Assembly: GCA_018062805.1 (NCBI GenBank)
Contig: JAGORN010000004.1
Location: forward strand, 1-37,623
Direction: 5' to 3'
DNA length: 37,623 bases
Source of the DNA: Candidatus Saccharimonadota bacterium
Lineage (GTDB): Bacteria; Patescibacteriota; Saccharimonadia; Saccharimonadales; CAIOMD01
This document shows positions 16,342 through 24,951 of the stretch, piece by piece. The translations under genes and the position numbers were made by a program. The first letter of the stretch is position 1, and every line of letters begins with the position of its first letter. The notes under the pieces are model-generated. The model searched no databases, was not told the origin of the DNA, and saw nothing but the letters and a program-made list of their open reading frames with translations.

Positions 16342-16479
16342 TTATCCTTCGTTTACTAAGTTCTTAATTAAAATATTTTCAATTTTGAGTGTTTCGTTTT
16401 CATACCTTAAGCGTTCAAGCTCTACTAGCAAGTCGTTCATTGTAGACAGCGTACTGTCCGCAAAAGTAGCCCCTTTCAT
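16342..16479 (-). CDS. Short coiled-coil protein, first gene of the cluster
   Basis: A 45-aa protein, MKGATFADSTLSTMNDLL..., whose second half has heptad-like Leu/Ile spacing (LLVELERLRYENETLKIENI), suggesting a short coiled coil able to dimerise or dock onto a partner. Start is the ATG at 16479, preceded by a strong Shine-Dalgarno (GAAGGAG, 5 nt spacer); an upstream in-frame ATG at 16539 overlaps the promoter -35 and cannot be transcribed from it. Five nt separate its stop from the next gene. Confidence 0.6.
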   Translation of the reverse strand: MKGATFADSTLSTMNDLLVELERLRYENETLKIENILIKNLVNEG

Positions 16480-16510
16480 AAAAACTCCTTCAAAATTAAT
16501 AATATTATGC

Positions 16511-16539
16511 ATTATACATGTTATTTGTTTTTTTGTCAA
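16511..16539 (-). promoter_or_regulatory. Perfect consensus sigma-70 promoter of the orphan cluster
   Basis: TTGACA (16539-16534), exactly 17 nt, TATAAT (16516-16511). Upstream of it, ATGAAG (16547-16552) and CTTCAT (16562-16567) form an inverted repeat with a 9-nt centre, a candidate binding site for the divergent TrmB-type regulator. Confidence 0.75.
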
Positions 16540-16600
16540 TACTATAATGAAGATAATTGTACTTCATCTGTAATATTGTATAAATTTTGTATATTTGCTA

Positions 16601-16628
16601 TTCACAAAATATATTGTTTATGTTAATA
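16601..16628 (+). promoter_or_regulatory. Promoter of the TrmB-type regulator
   Basis: TTCACA (16601-16606), 16-nt spacer, TTAATA (16623-16628), then 7 nt to the ATG at 16636. The region just upstream repeats TTGTATA at 16576-16582 and 16587-16593, about one helical turn apart. Confidence 0.5.
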
Positions 16629-16635
16629 TATAAGC

Positions 16636-17481
16636 ATGGAAAATGAATTATCAATAGCAGGACTAACAGAGCAACAGGCTAAAGCATATTTAAAATTACT
16701 GGAATTTGAATTCATCAGCCCTACCGAGTTTAGTATTGCAATAGAAGAAGCGCGGTCTAATACATATAAAATTTTAGACGAACTTGTAAATAAGGGCCTG
16801 GCTAATAAAATCAAACATAATAAAAAATTTGTATACACTGCTAATAGTCCGTCTGTTCTTGGGCAATTGGCCCGCGCAAATAGAGATAGAATTGACTTAC
16901 AAGAGAAAAACTTAAATTCTAAGATACCTGAGCTTATAGACAAATATCACAAAACGCATGAGCAGCCAGGAGTTCGTTTTTATAGGGGAAAGAGTGGGAT
17001 AGAAGAAATTTTCAAATTACAAATTCAAGAGAAAAAAGAAATATATTTTTTAAAGACTAGAGATGATATTCGTTTTTTTGGCTTTGACTTCATGCACAAA
17101 ATCAGAAATTTGGCACCAAAAGCTGGCATACACAGATATGTTTTTACTCCTGACGCGCCAGAAGTACCCGCCGACATCAAAACATCTGACAAAGAAATGT
17201 TACTCGAGCGTACATGGTATTTGGTTAACGACTATACAGCTCCTGTGGAGTGGAGCGTATTCGGAAATAAAGTTTCTATTATTTCATTCGGTAAAGAAGC
17301 AATTGGAATGGTAATTGATAGTCCTCAAATCGCAGAGAGCTTAAGACAGATTTTTACTTTACTAGACGAAGGTTTGAAACGAAGGCCTGGATATGAAAAA
17401 CTACCCACTAGAGGAGAATTTATCGATGCACAATCATTTATTCAGAAGTATCAAAATACCATACCAGAGCTACCTAGTTAA
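16636..17481 (+). CDS. TrmB-type transcriptional regulator
   Basis: A 281-aa protein with an N-terminal winged helix (about residues 8-75: LTEQQAKAYLKLLEF, then the recognition part SNTYKILDELVNKGLANK and a wing), a linker coiled coil (residues 85-110), and a C-terminal domain (about 115-260) of the TrmB effector-binding type (GVRFYRGKSGIEEIFKLQI...). TrmB proteins control sugar metabolism in archaea; bacterial relatives are mostly uncharacterised, so the ligand is unknown. Divergent from the orphan cluster with 156 nt between starts, so that cluster is a likely target. It overlaps the convergent PgeF-like gene by 8 nt. Probably leaderless. Confidence 0.82.
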   Translation: MENELSIAGLTEQQAKAYLKLLEFEFISPTEFSIAIEEARSNTYKILDELVNKGLANKIKHNKKFVYTANSPSVLGQLARANRDRIDLQEKNLNSKIPELIDKYHKTHEQPGVRFYRGKSGIEEIFKLQIQEKKEIYFLKTRDDIRFFGFDFMHKIRNLAPKAGIHRYVFTPDAPEVPADIKTSDKEMLLERTWYLVNDYTAPVEWSVFGNKVSIISFGKEAIGMVIDSPQIAESLRQIFTLLDEGLKRRPGYEKLPTRGEFIDAQSFIQKYQNTIPELPS

Positions 17482-18442
17482 AGAAAGTAAACAACGCATT
17501 GCGACCCATTTTTTCTTGCTGCATTTGCTTGTCATTCAAATTATCGGCGACTGACATCGCTCTATAGCTTCTCAGACCTTGAGTAGTCAAAGTGTTGGCA
17601 TCAATTATGCTACTGCCATTTACAGCCAATATAGGACCTAGTAGAATTTGTGCTCGTCTTATAACATCGGCCTGATTATCATAAATAACCATTTTTTTAC
17701 GATCAGACAGTTTACTATAGCTAATAACTGCACTTTCTTTCCAGATACTGGTTGTACTCTGATTTTGATTAGTCGCTGCTTCTTTTTGGATTGTTTCAAT
17801 TGGTAGTTCTAGTGTCTGTCCACCTGGACCAATGGCTATTCGAACACTACCATTAATAACACCTAATCTATGTAGCTCTCTGGCAGTATTTTCAATAATT
17901 CCACTTAAGCACCCTTTCCTACCGGCGTGTAAACCAAAGATAAACCTATTGCCGTTATTCAATTTACCAGAGCCTACAATTCCAGGGCAATCTGCACCAT
18001 GTATGCCTAGAACAATTCCTTCCGTTTCGGGTGACTCTATTACTATTAGTGAATCTATATAAGTTGTATCATGCTCTGGATCATAACCTACTGTACGCCC
18101 CTGAGATTTATCGTGAACTAATCTACTTGCACTTTCTATAACTAAAACTTTATTAGTATGTCTATCTAGGCGAGGCATGACCAACTTATCTTGAGAAATA
18201 CCAAGTTCATGTGCAAAATTAACGATTCCTGGCTGAGGCGTGGTCCCATCCTCAAGTTCTATCGCCTGCACATTAATTCCTCTAGTTTGGCCAAAAATAA
18301 AACCATTATTCTCAAAGTAATTTATACCGTATTCCAACTGATTGTAATTGATCAAGTTAGTACATCTGGGGCGAAGCAAGTCGACTGTTCTCTGGGTATT
18401 CGCATTAAACTGAGAATTAGAATTTATTTCTGATACATTCAT
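17474..18442 (-). CDS. PgeF/YfiH-like protein (laccase-domain, Cu-oxidase_4 family)
   Basis: A 322-aa protein of the family once called multicopper polyphenol oxidases, now known from PgeF as peptidoglycan-editing or purine-nucleoside-active enzymes. The zinc/catalytic triad is readable: His95 in RLDRHTNKV, Cys152 in HGADCPG and His172 in LHAGRKG, followed by LSGIIENTARELHRLGV and AIGPGG, the usual family order. The protein is longer than the common 240-260 aa because of N-terminal residues. The start ATG at 18442 lies 6 nt after TAAAAT of a strong promoter. Convergent with the TrmB-type regulator. Confidence 0.8.
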   Translation of the reverse strand: MNVSEINSNSQFNANTQRTVDLLRPRCTNLINYNQLEYGINYFENNGFIFGQTRGINVQAIELEDGTTPQPGIVNFAHELGISQDKLVMPRLDRHTNKVLVIESASRLVHDKSQGRTVGYDPEHDTTYIDSLIVIESPETEGIVLGIHGADCPGIVGSGKLNNGNRFIFGLHAGRKGCLSGIIENTARELHRLGVINGSVRIAIGPGGQTLELPIETIQKEAATNQNQSTTSIWKESAVISYSKLSDRKKMVIYDNQADVIRRAQILLGPILAVNGSSIIDANTLTTQGLRSYRAMSVADNLNDKQMQQEKMGRNALFTFFN

Positions 18443-18448
18443 AAAATT

Positions 18449-18476
18449 ATTTTACAACTTTTTGTTTTTTTGTCAA
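18449..18476 (-). promoter_or_regulatory. Promoter of the PgeF-like gene
   Basis: TTGACA (18476-18471), 16-nt spacer, TAAAAT (18454-18449), then 6 nt to the ATG. The 16-mer TTGACAAAAAAACAAA here is identical to the one in the orphan-cluster promoter at 16539-16524. Confidence 0.65.
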
Positions 18477-18483
18477 TTTATGT

Positions 18484-20088
18484 TTATGGTTTTTTAGCTA
18501 TTTTTTGTTTGGTAGTTTCTGCTTGTCTAGTGAGCATTTTTGGTAATTCAGTGGCTACAGTTAAAGTATTTTTAAAGGCAGCTTCAAACTTGTTAGTCTC
18601 TTCCATCTTTTTTATTGTTTGCGCTTGCTCAGAAAGATGTTTATTTTTTAAACCCTGGCCTACTGGTTCGTCTTTACTCGCTCGCCCTGTCTTTTCTAGT
18701 TTGGTCGAAAAAAAGTTGGTCCTACTTAAATTTAAGTTAGTCAGAAGATGTGGCTTCTTATTTTTAGTTGCTTCTAGGGTGCCATTCACTACGCTACTTA
18801 TTTCATCGACCTTACCCATGCTACTAGCTTTATTAAATTCTGGCATTTTAAACTCGTTTGGCTCAAGACCAATATTGGCTTCATCTTTTTTATAAAATTT
18901 AGGTATTTTTTTTCTGAATTTGGGTATTTTTATTTTTGAAAAATTACTTTGTTTGTTATTTTTTTTCTTAGGCACGGGCTCGGTTTTTGGAATGATATAA
19001 TCTGGCGAAACAAGGCTTTTCTTACTTGTCTGCTTTTTAGTAACCATGCCTCGGCTAGCCTCTGAGGCAATGTATTGTTCATATGCTACTTGCATGTTGT
19101 TTGGTTCGTCCGCTGCAGTATCACTGGAACCTTCAAGAACCACGGAGTCTAAGTTATTTACTGGTTTTACAAATTTGTGAATAAGTCTGCTGTAGTTTAG
19201 TTTTCTAATTGAGTATGATCGCCTATTAGCCGTAGTAGATATAGCATGGCCTGGGGCGCCACTAGATAAAGAATTTATTTGGTCATTATTTGAATTAATT
19301 TGAGGATTTTTTAATGGTTGTTCTGTTTCTGCGACTTGTGCCTTCGTTGACCCTACTAAGTTCTGACGATTAGCTTCATAGCTTGAAGCCACAGATTCAC
19401 CATTATATTCAGTTACGTTTTGACCTACTTCTGAATGCTGGCTCAGTTTTTTATGCTGAAAAATTCGCTGATCGAACCAGTCGTATGCTACCAAGAACAA
19501 ACCTAAGTATGAAAAGCCAGCTACTACACTTTTCAAATTAAAAAAGTAGCTAAAGCTGTAGTTGGTTAGTAGCGGAGATACTAGAGCAACCAAGAGCATA
19601 ATAAAAACTACAAGCCCTTCAAAAACCCAAAAACGGGTCGAAAAAATCAGCTTACAGAGCAGAAATATTACAGAAGAGACAATTGCAGTTATGGTAATAA
19701 AAATGAGACTACGCTCGACGCCATTATATAAAGATAAAGCTGAAACACCTATAACGGTCCCGAAAAATATTACTGGCAGTATTGGTAAAACCAATTTACT
19801 AGTTACGAAAAATTTGACTAAGCCCCAAACGTAAATAGCGAGTAACGGGGTAATAATGAGTAAAAATAAGATATTTACAGGCAGCCCAAACACGCTCGCA
19901 CCACTGAAAGTTAGCCAGTCCTTAGTTTCGGCGTAACCTATATAAGCTAATGACGGTAAAGTTACTGTTAGGTAGCCAAGAGCCATAGCCGATAAATGCA
20001 AATGAGGTTTAACTGAAGTTTTCAGGCTTAAAAAATAGACTAAGCCCACTACTAGTGCACCAACAAAAATAAGAGTTAAGTTAGCCAC
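18484..20088 (-). CDS. Seven-helix membrane protein with long basic tail; possibly lycopene-cyclase-like
   Basis: A 534-aa protein: residues 1-205 hold about seven transmembrane helices, residues 210-534 form a long, basic, Lys/Asn/Ser-rich, low-complexity cytoplasmic tail. The stretch KDWLTFSGASVFGLPVNILFLLI (about 55-80) recalls the W-x-F ... G ... LPxEE ... F pattern of heterodimeric-type lycopene cyclase domains, but the key Glu pair is missing (LPVN), so this is only a suggestion, prompted by the neighbour. It overlaps the upstream squalene/phytoene-synthase-like gene by 8 nt, so the two are co-translated and likely work together at the membrane. Confidence 0.6.
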   Translation of the reverse strand: MANLTLIFVGALVVGLVYFLSLKTSVKPHLHLSAMALGYLTVTLPSLAYIGYAETKDWLTFSGASVFGLPVNILFLLIITPLLAIYVWGLVKFFVTSKLVLPILPVIFFGTVIGVSALSLYNGVERSLIFITITAIVSSVIFLLCKLIFSTRFWVFEGLVVFIMLLVALVSPLLTNYSFSYFFNLKSVVAGFSYLGLFLVAYDWFDQRIFQHKKLSQHSEVGQNVTEYNGESVASSYEANRQNLVGSTKAQVAETEQPLKNPQINSNNDQINSLSSGAPGHAISTTANRRSYSIRKLNYSRLIHKFVKPVNNLDSVVLEGSSDTAADEPNNMQVAYEQYIASEASRGMVTKKQTSKKSLVSPDYIIPKTEPVPKKKNNKQSNFSKIKIPKFRKKIPKFYKKDEANIGLEPNEFKMPEFNKASSMGKVDEISSVVNGTLEATKNKKPHLLTNLNLSRTNFFSTKLEKTGRASKDEPVGQGLKNKHLSEQAQTIKKMEETNKFEAAFKNTLTVATELPKMLTRQAETTKQKIAKKP

Positions 20089-20896
20089 CTACTAACCTCG
20101 TTAGCCAAAATTTTATTTTAACTATTTTATTCGGCTCAATGTTTTGTTCATATATTAAAAATGGGTTTTTTTGGTACTCAAGCATTAGCCAAGTATTTGA
20201 GTCAATAGACACCTTCAACTTAAGTCGAATAGAATAAGGTAAAAATTTATAGCTTAATTTCGCCTGTTTTTGAAGATTTAAGTAGTTATTTACCTGAGCT
20301 TCAATGAACTCACGAAAAGCTCCAGGTCGCTTATGAACAGACTTATAGCTTAATCCAGGCAGCCCAAACCGTCTTAGCTCATCTACCGGAAAATAATGAC
20401 GACCATTTTTGGTGTCTTCGTCTAAATTGCTTAAAATATTAAAATAAAATGAAGCTTTTGCTTGAGCAGCCAAGTTGGAATCTTGGACGTTTTGCAGACC
20501 TAATACTTTAGCTATTAATAGAGCTACAAATTCGTAGGCACCCACTGCATAAGCATTAAAATCAGATGCATTTTTGAATTGGAACTTAGAAAAATCGTAT
20601 TTTTTAGCCTTGAAGTAAGCATCTATAAAGTGTCCATCAAGTTCATACTTTTCAACAATTTCTTTTAGTTCGAGTATTGCCTGACGACTTTCCCTAGTGG
20701 ACGATTTTTGGGGGATTTCAGAAAACCAAAGAGACTCTAGGGTTTTAAAACTATTTAGGCCATTTTTTTGGTCTAAGGTTAGTTCTTCTACTAGTTCAAA
20801 GAAGCTCAAAAGGTTTGACAAGTCTTGCTTATTTTGACTGGGCACTAAAAAATCGCTACTGTAAATGCCCACACCAACCGCAAATAAAGCATCCAT
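20081..20896 (-). CDS. Squalene/phytoene synthase-like protein with degenerate first Asp motif
   Basis: A 271-aa protein aligning by eye with trans-isoprenyl diphosphate synthases of the squalene/phytoene type. DGHFIDAYFKAKKYDF (about residues 91-106) fits the FxxLIDGxxxDLxxTRY segment. AYEFVALLIAKVLG fits the helix before motif 2. The segment FYFNILSNLDEDTKNGRHYFPVDELRRFGL (about 150-180) fits NxxRDxxEDxxxGRxYLPxxxLxxxGL. The first Asp-rich motif (DDxxD) is replaced by FFELVEELTLD, and RD of the second motif is SN, so catalysis may be altered or lost. Shine-Dalgarno AAGGGG precedes the ATG at 20896. Forms a unit with the membrane protein downstream. Confidence 0.65.
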   Translation of the reverse strand: MDALFAVGVGIYSSDFLVPSQNKQDLSNLLSFFELVEELTLDQKNGLNSFKTLESLWFSEIPQKSSTRESRQAILELKEIVEKYELDGHFIDAYFKAKKYDFSKFQFKNASDFNAYAVGAYEFVALLIAKVLGLQNVQDSNLAAQAKASFYFNILSNLDEDTKNGRHYFPVDELRRFGLPGLSYKSVHKRPGAFREFIEAQVNNYLNLQKQAKLSYKFLPYSIRLKLKVSIDSNTWLMLEYQKNPFLIYEQNIEPNKIVKIKFWLTRLVGG

Positions 20897-20991
20897 ACTT
20901 AGCCCCTTAGTACTTACTAGCTTAAGTGTAGCAGATAATATTTGTTCAAAAAATCTACTTTATGGTCTTTTCAAAAAAATGTACAAAAAAT

Positions 20992-22101
20992 TTACCTTAT
21001 ATAGTCGAGTAATTTCTTGCCGTCTTTGTGTTTTCGCAGTTTAGCAAGAGCCTTGGCTTCAATTTGCCTTATTCGTTCACGGGTAACGTTAAACTCTTGG
21101 CCCACTTCTTCTAACGTGTGGCTTTTGCCGTCTTCTAGGCCAAAACGAAGGCGAATTATCTTCTGCTCACGTTCGCTTAAGCTACTAAGTAAATCTTTAA
21201 CATGTTCTTTAAGTAGCTGTCCAGTAGCTGATTCTTCTGGAGTAATTGTATCTTCATCTTCAACAAAGTCGCCCAGTACAGAATCTTCTTCGTCATCACG
21301 AACAGACTGGTCAAGTGAATGTATGTCTTGTTTAATTTTCATAATGTGTTCAACTTTTTCGACTTCAATTTCCATTTCTTTGGCAATTTCTTCATTGGTT
21401 GGTTCACGGTTCAATTCTTGAGTTAAACGACGTTGCGTCCTTAAAAGTTTGTTGATTGTCTCGACCATATGTACGGGTATTCGAATTGTTCTTGCCTGGT
21501 CAGCAATGGCCCGCGTAATTGCCTGACGGATCCACCAAGTAGCATAAGTACTAAACTTAAACCCTTTGTCTGGGTCAAACTTTTCAACAGCTCTTAGTAA
21601 ACCAGTATTCCCTTCTTGAATTAGGTCTAGCAAGTCAAGCCCACGACCAACATATCTTTTAGCAATTGAGACAACCAGCCTCATATTGGCTTCGGCCATT
21701 TTGTCTTTGGCTCTTTTTTCGCCTGCAACGACTCGATGAGCTAGAGCTAGTTCTTCTTCGGTGGTTAGTAGTGGGATTTTACCAATTTCACGCAAGTAAA
21801 GCCGAACTGAATCGTCAGAAATGTCATCTAGAAAGACCTGAGGAGCAATTGCAACCTCTTCTTCATCGTCTTCTGTCCATTCATCGTCAACGGCAATATC
21901 GGCTGCGGTTGGTTCCTCGACAGCTATAATTTCAACACTTGCTTCAGCCAGTTCGGCGTAAAGCGCCTCTAAAACGTCTAAATGCTCTGGTGTGTCGCTA
22001 ATTTTTTTGAATATTTCGCGTTGTTCAATTTTGCCATCTTTTTCTGCTTTGGCTAGCAATTCTTTTTTTAGCTCATTAAGTTTTACTGGGTCATCTGCCA
22101 T
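20992..22101 (-). CDS. rpoD: Primary RNA polymerase sigma factor (sigma-70/RpoD)
   Basis: Housekeeping sigma factor of 369 aa that directs RNA polymerase to -10/-35 promoters. Seen in order: an acidic region-1 remnant, region 1.2 [18 protein letters not shown], region 2 ([38 protein letters not shown], then [23 protein letters not shown]), region 3 ([13 protein letters not shown]), and region 4 with the [28 protein letters not shown] near the C-terminus. It lacks the large non-conserved insert, as in many small-genome bacteria. It lies 16 nt downstream of dnaG with Shine-Dalgarno AAGGAAG, reproducing the dnaG-rpoD part of the macromolecular synthesis operon. Confidence 0.97.
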   Translation of the reverse strand: MADDPVKLNELKKELLAKAEKDGKIEQREIFKKISDTPEHLDVLEALYAELAEASVEIIAVEEPTAADIAVDDEWTEDDEEEVAIAPQVFLDDISDDSVRLYLREIGKIPLLTTEEELALAHRVVAGEKRAKDKMAEANMRLVVSIAKRYVGRGLDLLDLIQEGNTGLLRAVEKFDPDKGFKFSTYATWWIRQAITRAIADQARTIRIPVHMVETINKLLRTQRRLTQELNREPTNEEIAKEMEIEVEKVEHIMKIKQDIHSLDQSVRDDEEDSVLGDFVEDEDTITPEESATGQLLKEHVKDLLSSLSEREQKIIRLRFGLEDGKSHTLEEVGQEFNVTRERIRQIEAKALAKLRKHKDGKKLLDYIR

Positions 22102-22117
22102 ATATTATTGCGCTTCC

Positions 22118-23860
22118 TTATTCTTTATAAATATTATTGTACTTTTCGAGTAATTTATTGGCCGCATCGGTATCTCCCTGCTCTTCGGCAAGTTTAATTT
22201 GCTCGGTCAATTGTTCTTTTTGTTCTTTTTGATTATTTTTTGTAAGTTTTGAAATTAAATCTCTTAGCTCTCTAAGGCGCTCGTTGGCGTCGAACTTATC
22301 GTAGAGCTCTTCTGCTTTGAATGTTACTATTTTGACATAGTCTTCGACATCTTTCAAATCTTCAGGTGTGTCGACCGCAATTGTGGCCTGCGGATTTTGC
22401 TCTAAATACTCATAAACTCGTTGCCTTTCGGGACTATGAAAAAATAAATTTCCTGCTTCAGTTTGCATAAGTCGACGAGTAATCGGGTAAGTAACTAGCA
22501 GACTTAGTAACTGGTCTTCATATTTATATTTGTCTAGATTTTCAGTAGAACTGAATGAACTTTTAATACTCCTTTTAGGTTTATCGTCCGACGACGCACT
22601 AGCCTCGCTTTTTTGGATAATTGCTTCTTTACTTACTTCAGTTATGTCGGCCAATTTTTGAATATAATGTTCTCTCTCGACTTCGTCTTCTAGTTTGTTA
22701 ACGGTATTTAAAATAATGCCGGTAAATTGCTTTTTACCAAGCGCTGTTTTAAGGTCAAATTGCTCGGTGTATTTATCAATTAACCAATCAATGGCATATT
22801 TAGGTTTACTAATAAATTCAGTCCACTTTTGGGCATCTTTTTTGATGAGTTCATCAGGGTCTTTAGCTCCTTCTATAGTAACAATTGATAGTTGTGCGCC
22901 TACTCCTTGGGCAACGGCTATTGACCTCTCGGCAGCATTTATACCTGCCTTGTCTTGGTCAAAACATAACCTAATGTCGGGAGTAAACCTTTGCAAAATT
23001 TTAAGTTGCTGGGCCGTTAGGGCTGTGCCGGCTGTAGCTACCACATTTTTGACTCCAGCTTGGTGGCTAGCTATAACGTCTAAATTACCCTCAACAATAA
23101 CTACAAAACCAGCCTGACGAATAGCATCTTTGGCTAGATTTAGTCCAAATATGTGGCGACTTTTATCGTAAACAATAGTAGCTGGTGTATTAATATACTT
23201 CGGTGCCTTTTCGTCATTAACAAGTATCCGAGCCGTAAAGCCAATAGTCTGACCTTGCTGATCTGACAGCGGGATCATCAGACGACCCCTGAACATATCG
23301 GCTGGACCACGATAGCCTTTTATTATTAAGCCGGCCTTTTGGCTGGTTTCATCATCTATTCCCCGCTTTTTTAAGAAATCAAGTAATGCAGAGCCACTAT
23401 TTGGAGAGTAGCCGAGTCTAAAACTAGTCACAGTACTCTTAGAGTAGCCTCGAATTTTTAAAACATAATCTATAGCATCTTCGCTTTTTACAAAAGATTG
23501 CTGATAGTATTTGGTTGCTAGTTCAAGTGCCTCTAGTATTTTGTCTTTCTTTTTTTGAAAATCACCCCCGCTGGCTCGGTAATCGGCAAGTTCAACGCCC
23601 GCTTTTCGGGCCAGTAGTTCTAAAGCCCCTTTAAACTCTAAACCTTCCATTTCCATGACAAACGAAAACATATTGCCACCTTTTCCACTACTGAAGTCGT
23701 GCCAAATTTGTTTTTCAGGACTAACCATAAAACTTGGTGTTTTTTCAGCCGAAAAAGGCGACAGTCCACGAAAATTGCGCCCTGCTCTTTTAAGTTCTAC
23801 ATAGTCGCCCACGACATCTTCTATAGAAAGACGAGACTTAATCTCTTCAATTGCATCCAT
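22118..23860 (-). CDS. dnaG: DNA primase DnaG with zinc ligands lost
   Basis: Primase of 580 aa that makes RNA primers for replication. The N-terminal domain keeps the fold motif EKTPSFMVSPEKQ, but the four zinc ligands of the CHC2 finger are Ser34, Ser37, Asp55 and Ser58 (LSPFSAEKTPSF and HDFSSGKGG instead of CPFH and HCFGCG). The TOPRIM core is intact: EGNLD near residue 255, and FDQDKAGINAA (DxD). A C-terminal helical region (after about 420) is the expected DnaB-binding part. I choose the ATG at 23860; TACAAT (23876-23871) ends 10 nt upstream of it and lies within the longer frame that would start at 23899. It is followed by rpoD. Confidence 0.95.
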   Translation of the reverse strand: MDAIEEIKSRLSIEDVVGDYVELKRAGRNFRGLSPFSAEKTPSFMVSPEKQIWHDFSSGKGGNMFSFVMEMEGLEFKGALELLARKAGVELADYRASGGDFQKKKDKILEALELATKYYQQSFVKSEDAIDYVLKIRGYSKSTVTSFRLGYSPNSGSALLDFLKKRGIDDETSQKAGLIIKGYRGPADMFRGRLMIPLSDQQGQTIGFTARILVNDEKAPKYINTPATIVYDKSRHIFGLNLAKDAIRQAGFVVIVEGNLDVIASHQAGVKNVVATAGTALTAQQLKILQRFTPDIRLCFDQDKAGINAAERSIAVAQGVGAQLSIVTIEGAKDPDELIKKDAQKWTEFISKPKYAIDWLIDKYTEQFDLKTALGKKQFTGIILNTVNKLEDEVEREHYIQKLADITEVSKEAIIQKSEASASSDDKPKRSIKSSFSSTENLDKYKYEDQLLSLLVTYPITRRLMQTEAGNLFFHSPERQRVYEYLEQNPQATIAVDTPEDLKDVEDYVKIVTFKAEELYDKFDANERLRELRDLISKLTKNNQKEQKEQLTEQIKLAEEQGDTDAANKLLEKYNNIYKE

Positions 23861-23924
23861 ATTTAAACTAATTGTACACTGTAAAACAATTTTAATCACA
23901 AGCGTATTTGATATACTAGGCTTA

Positions 23925-24554
23925 ATGCCACCAAACCAAAATCCATACGATTTTATAAACGATAGCTCATCTTCACCGAAAAAAAGCTTACTTAGCGGCG
24001 GAGATACTAAAACCAGAGTTATTCAAGTTGCTATTTTTGCAAGTATTATTTTAGTGCTGTTAATTATCTTTTATAGTTTAGTGTTTGGTAATAAAACTAG
24101 TGCTGGTGAGCTTCTACTAAAACCGGCTGCCCAACAAACCGACCTTATTGCCATTACTGAAATTGGCTCCGAAAAAGTTCGAGACGGTAACAAAAACCAA
24201 CTCATGAACACCGCCAACATTATTCTTCAGTCGCAAAACGCACAAACACTAGCTATTATTAAAAAAAGTGGTGTTAAAGCAGGTCAGAAAGAGCTGGCAA
24301 TTTACAAGGACCCTAAATTTAAAGATGTTTTAGATGAAGCAGAAGCTAGTGGCAAATTCGAAGAAACCTTCCTTGGCATATACCAAAACCGTTTAGACCA
24401 ATACGCCATAGCACTTAAAGCAGCCTACGCAAGTTCGAGTGGCTCTGCAAAAGACCAACTTGGCAAAATGTATAAAGAGCTAGAAGAATTAAGTCTAACT
24501 AAAGAAGAAGTTAAGCCTGCAGCAGTTCAGCCCGCCCCACAAAGTAACAATTAA
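23925..24554 (+). CDS. Hypothetical single-pass membrane protein
   Basis: A 209-aa protein with a short cytoplasmic N-terminus (Asn/Ser/Pro-rich), one transmembrane helix (about residues 32-54), and a helical extracytoplasmic domain of about 130 residues (QQTDLIAITEIGSEKVRDGNKNQLMNTANIILQSQNAQTLA...), ending in a Glu/Pro/Gln-rich tail. No cysteine and no known motif. Divergent from dnaG with the two -10 boxes about 35 bp apart; start ATG lies 7 nt after TATACT (23912-23917). Convergent with and overlapping the YjbR gene by 4 nt. Confidence 0.6.
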   Translation: MPPNQNPYDFINDSSSSPKKSLLSGGDTKTRVIQVAIFASIILVLLIIFYSLVFGNKTSAGELLLKPAAQQTDLIAITEIGSEKVRDGNKNQLMNTANIILQSQNAQTLAIIKKSGVKAGQKELAIYKDPKFKDVLDEAEASGKFEETFLGIYQNRLDQYAIALKAAYASSSGSAKDQLGKMYKELEELSLTKEEVKPAAVQPAPQSNN

Positions 24555-24892
24555 GCGTTAGCTACTAAGTTATAGCTATGCCGAATTAAATCTTTAACTT
24601 CGTCTTCACTGAGCTGTCCAGAACAAATTACTGTATTCCAGTGTTTTTTATTTAAGTGGTGTCCCGGTAAAACAGTCTCGTATTTTTCTCGTAAAGTCTT
24701 AGCAAGTAGCGGGTCGCATTTGAGGCTAATTCTTAACGGGCTTGAACCTTCAGCAATGAGCGCGAACATTTTACCTTCTTTTGCTTGTTTGTCGCCAACT
24801 TTATAAACAGCAACTTCTTCTCCAAACGGGTAGTCGAGCCACGTGTTTTCAAAAGATAATAAATATTTTTCAACCGATTTATGATTCATCAC
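24551..24892 (-). CDS. MmcQ/YjbR family protein
   Basis: A 113-aa protein of the MmcQ/YjbR (CyaY-like fold) family. The pattern is clear: FENTWLDYPFGEEVAVYKVGDKMFAL at residues 14-45, then ISLKCDPLLAKTLREKYETVLPGHHLNKKHWNTVIC and a C-terminal helix with LIRHSYNLVA. The family was annotated as DNA-binding on structural grounds, but its role is undefined. Start is probably GTG at 24892, because TATAAT (24905-24900) ends 7 nt before it; the ATG at 24889 is the next codon. Confidence 0.88.
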   Translation of the reverse strand: MMNHKSVEKYLLSFENTWLDYPFGEEVAVYKVGDKQAKEGKMFALIAEGSSPLRISLKCDPLLAKTLREKYETVLPGHHLNKKHWNTVICSGQLSEDEVKDLIRHSYNLVANA

Positions 24893-24951
24893 GATATAAA
24901 TTATAGCCTATGACTAGGAGCTCCGTTTAAAAAGTAAGTATAAACCAAATT

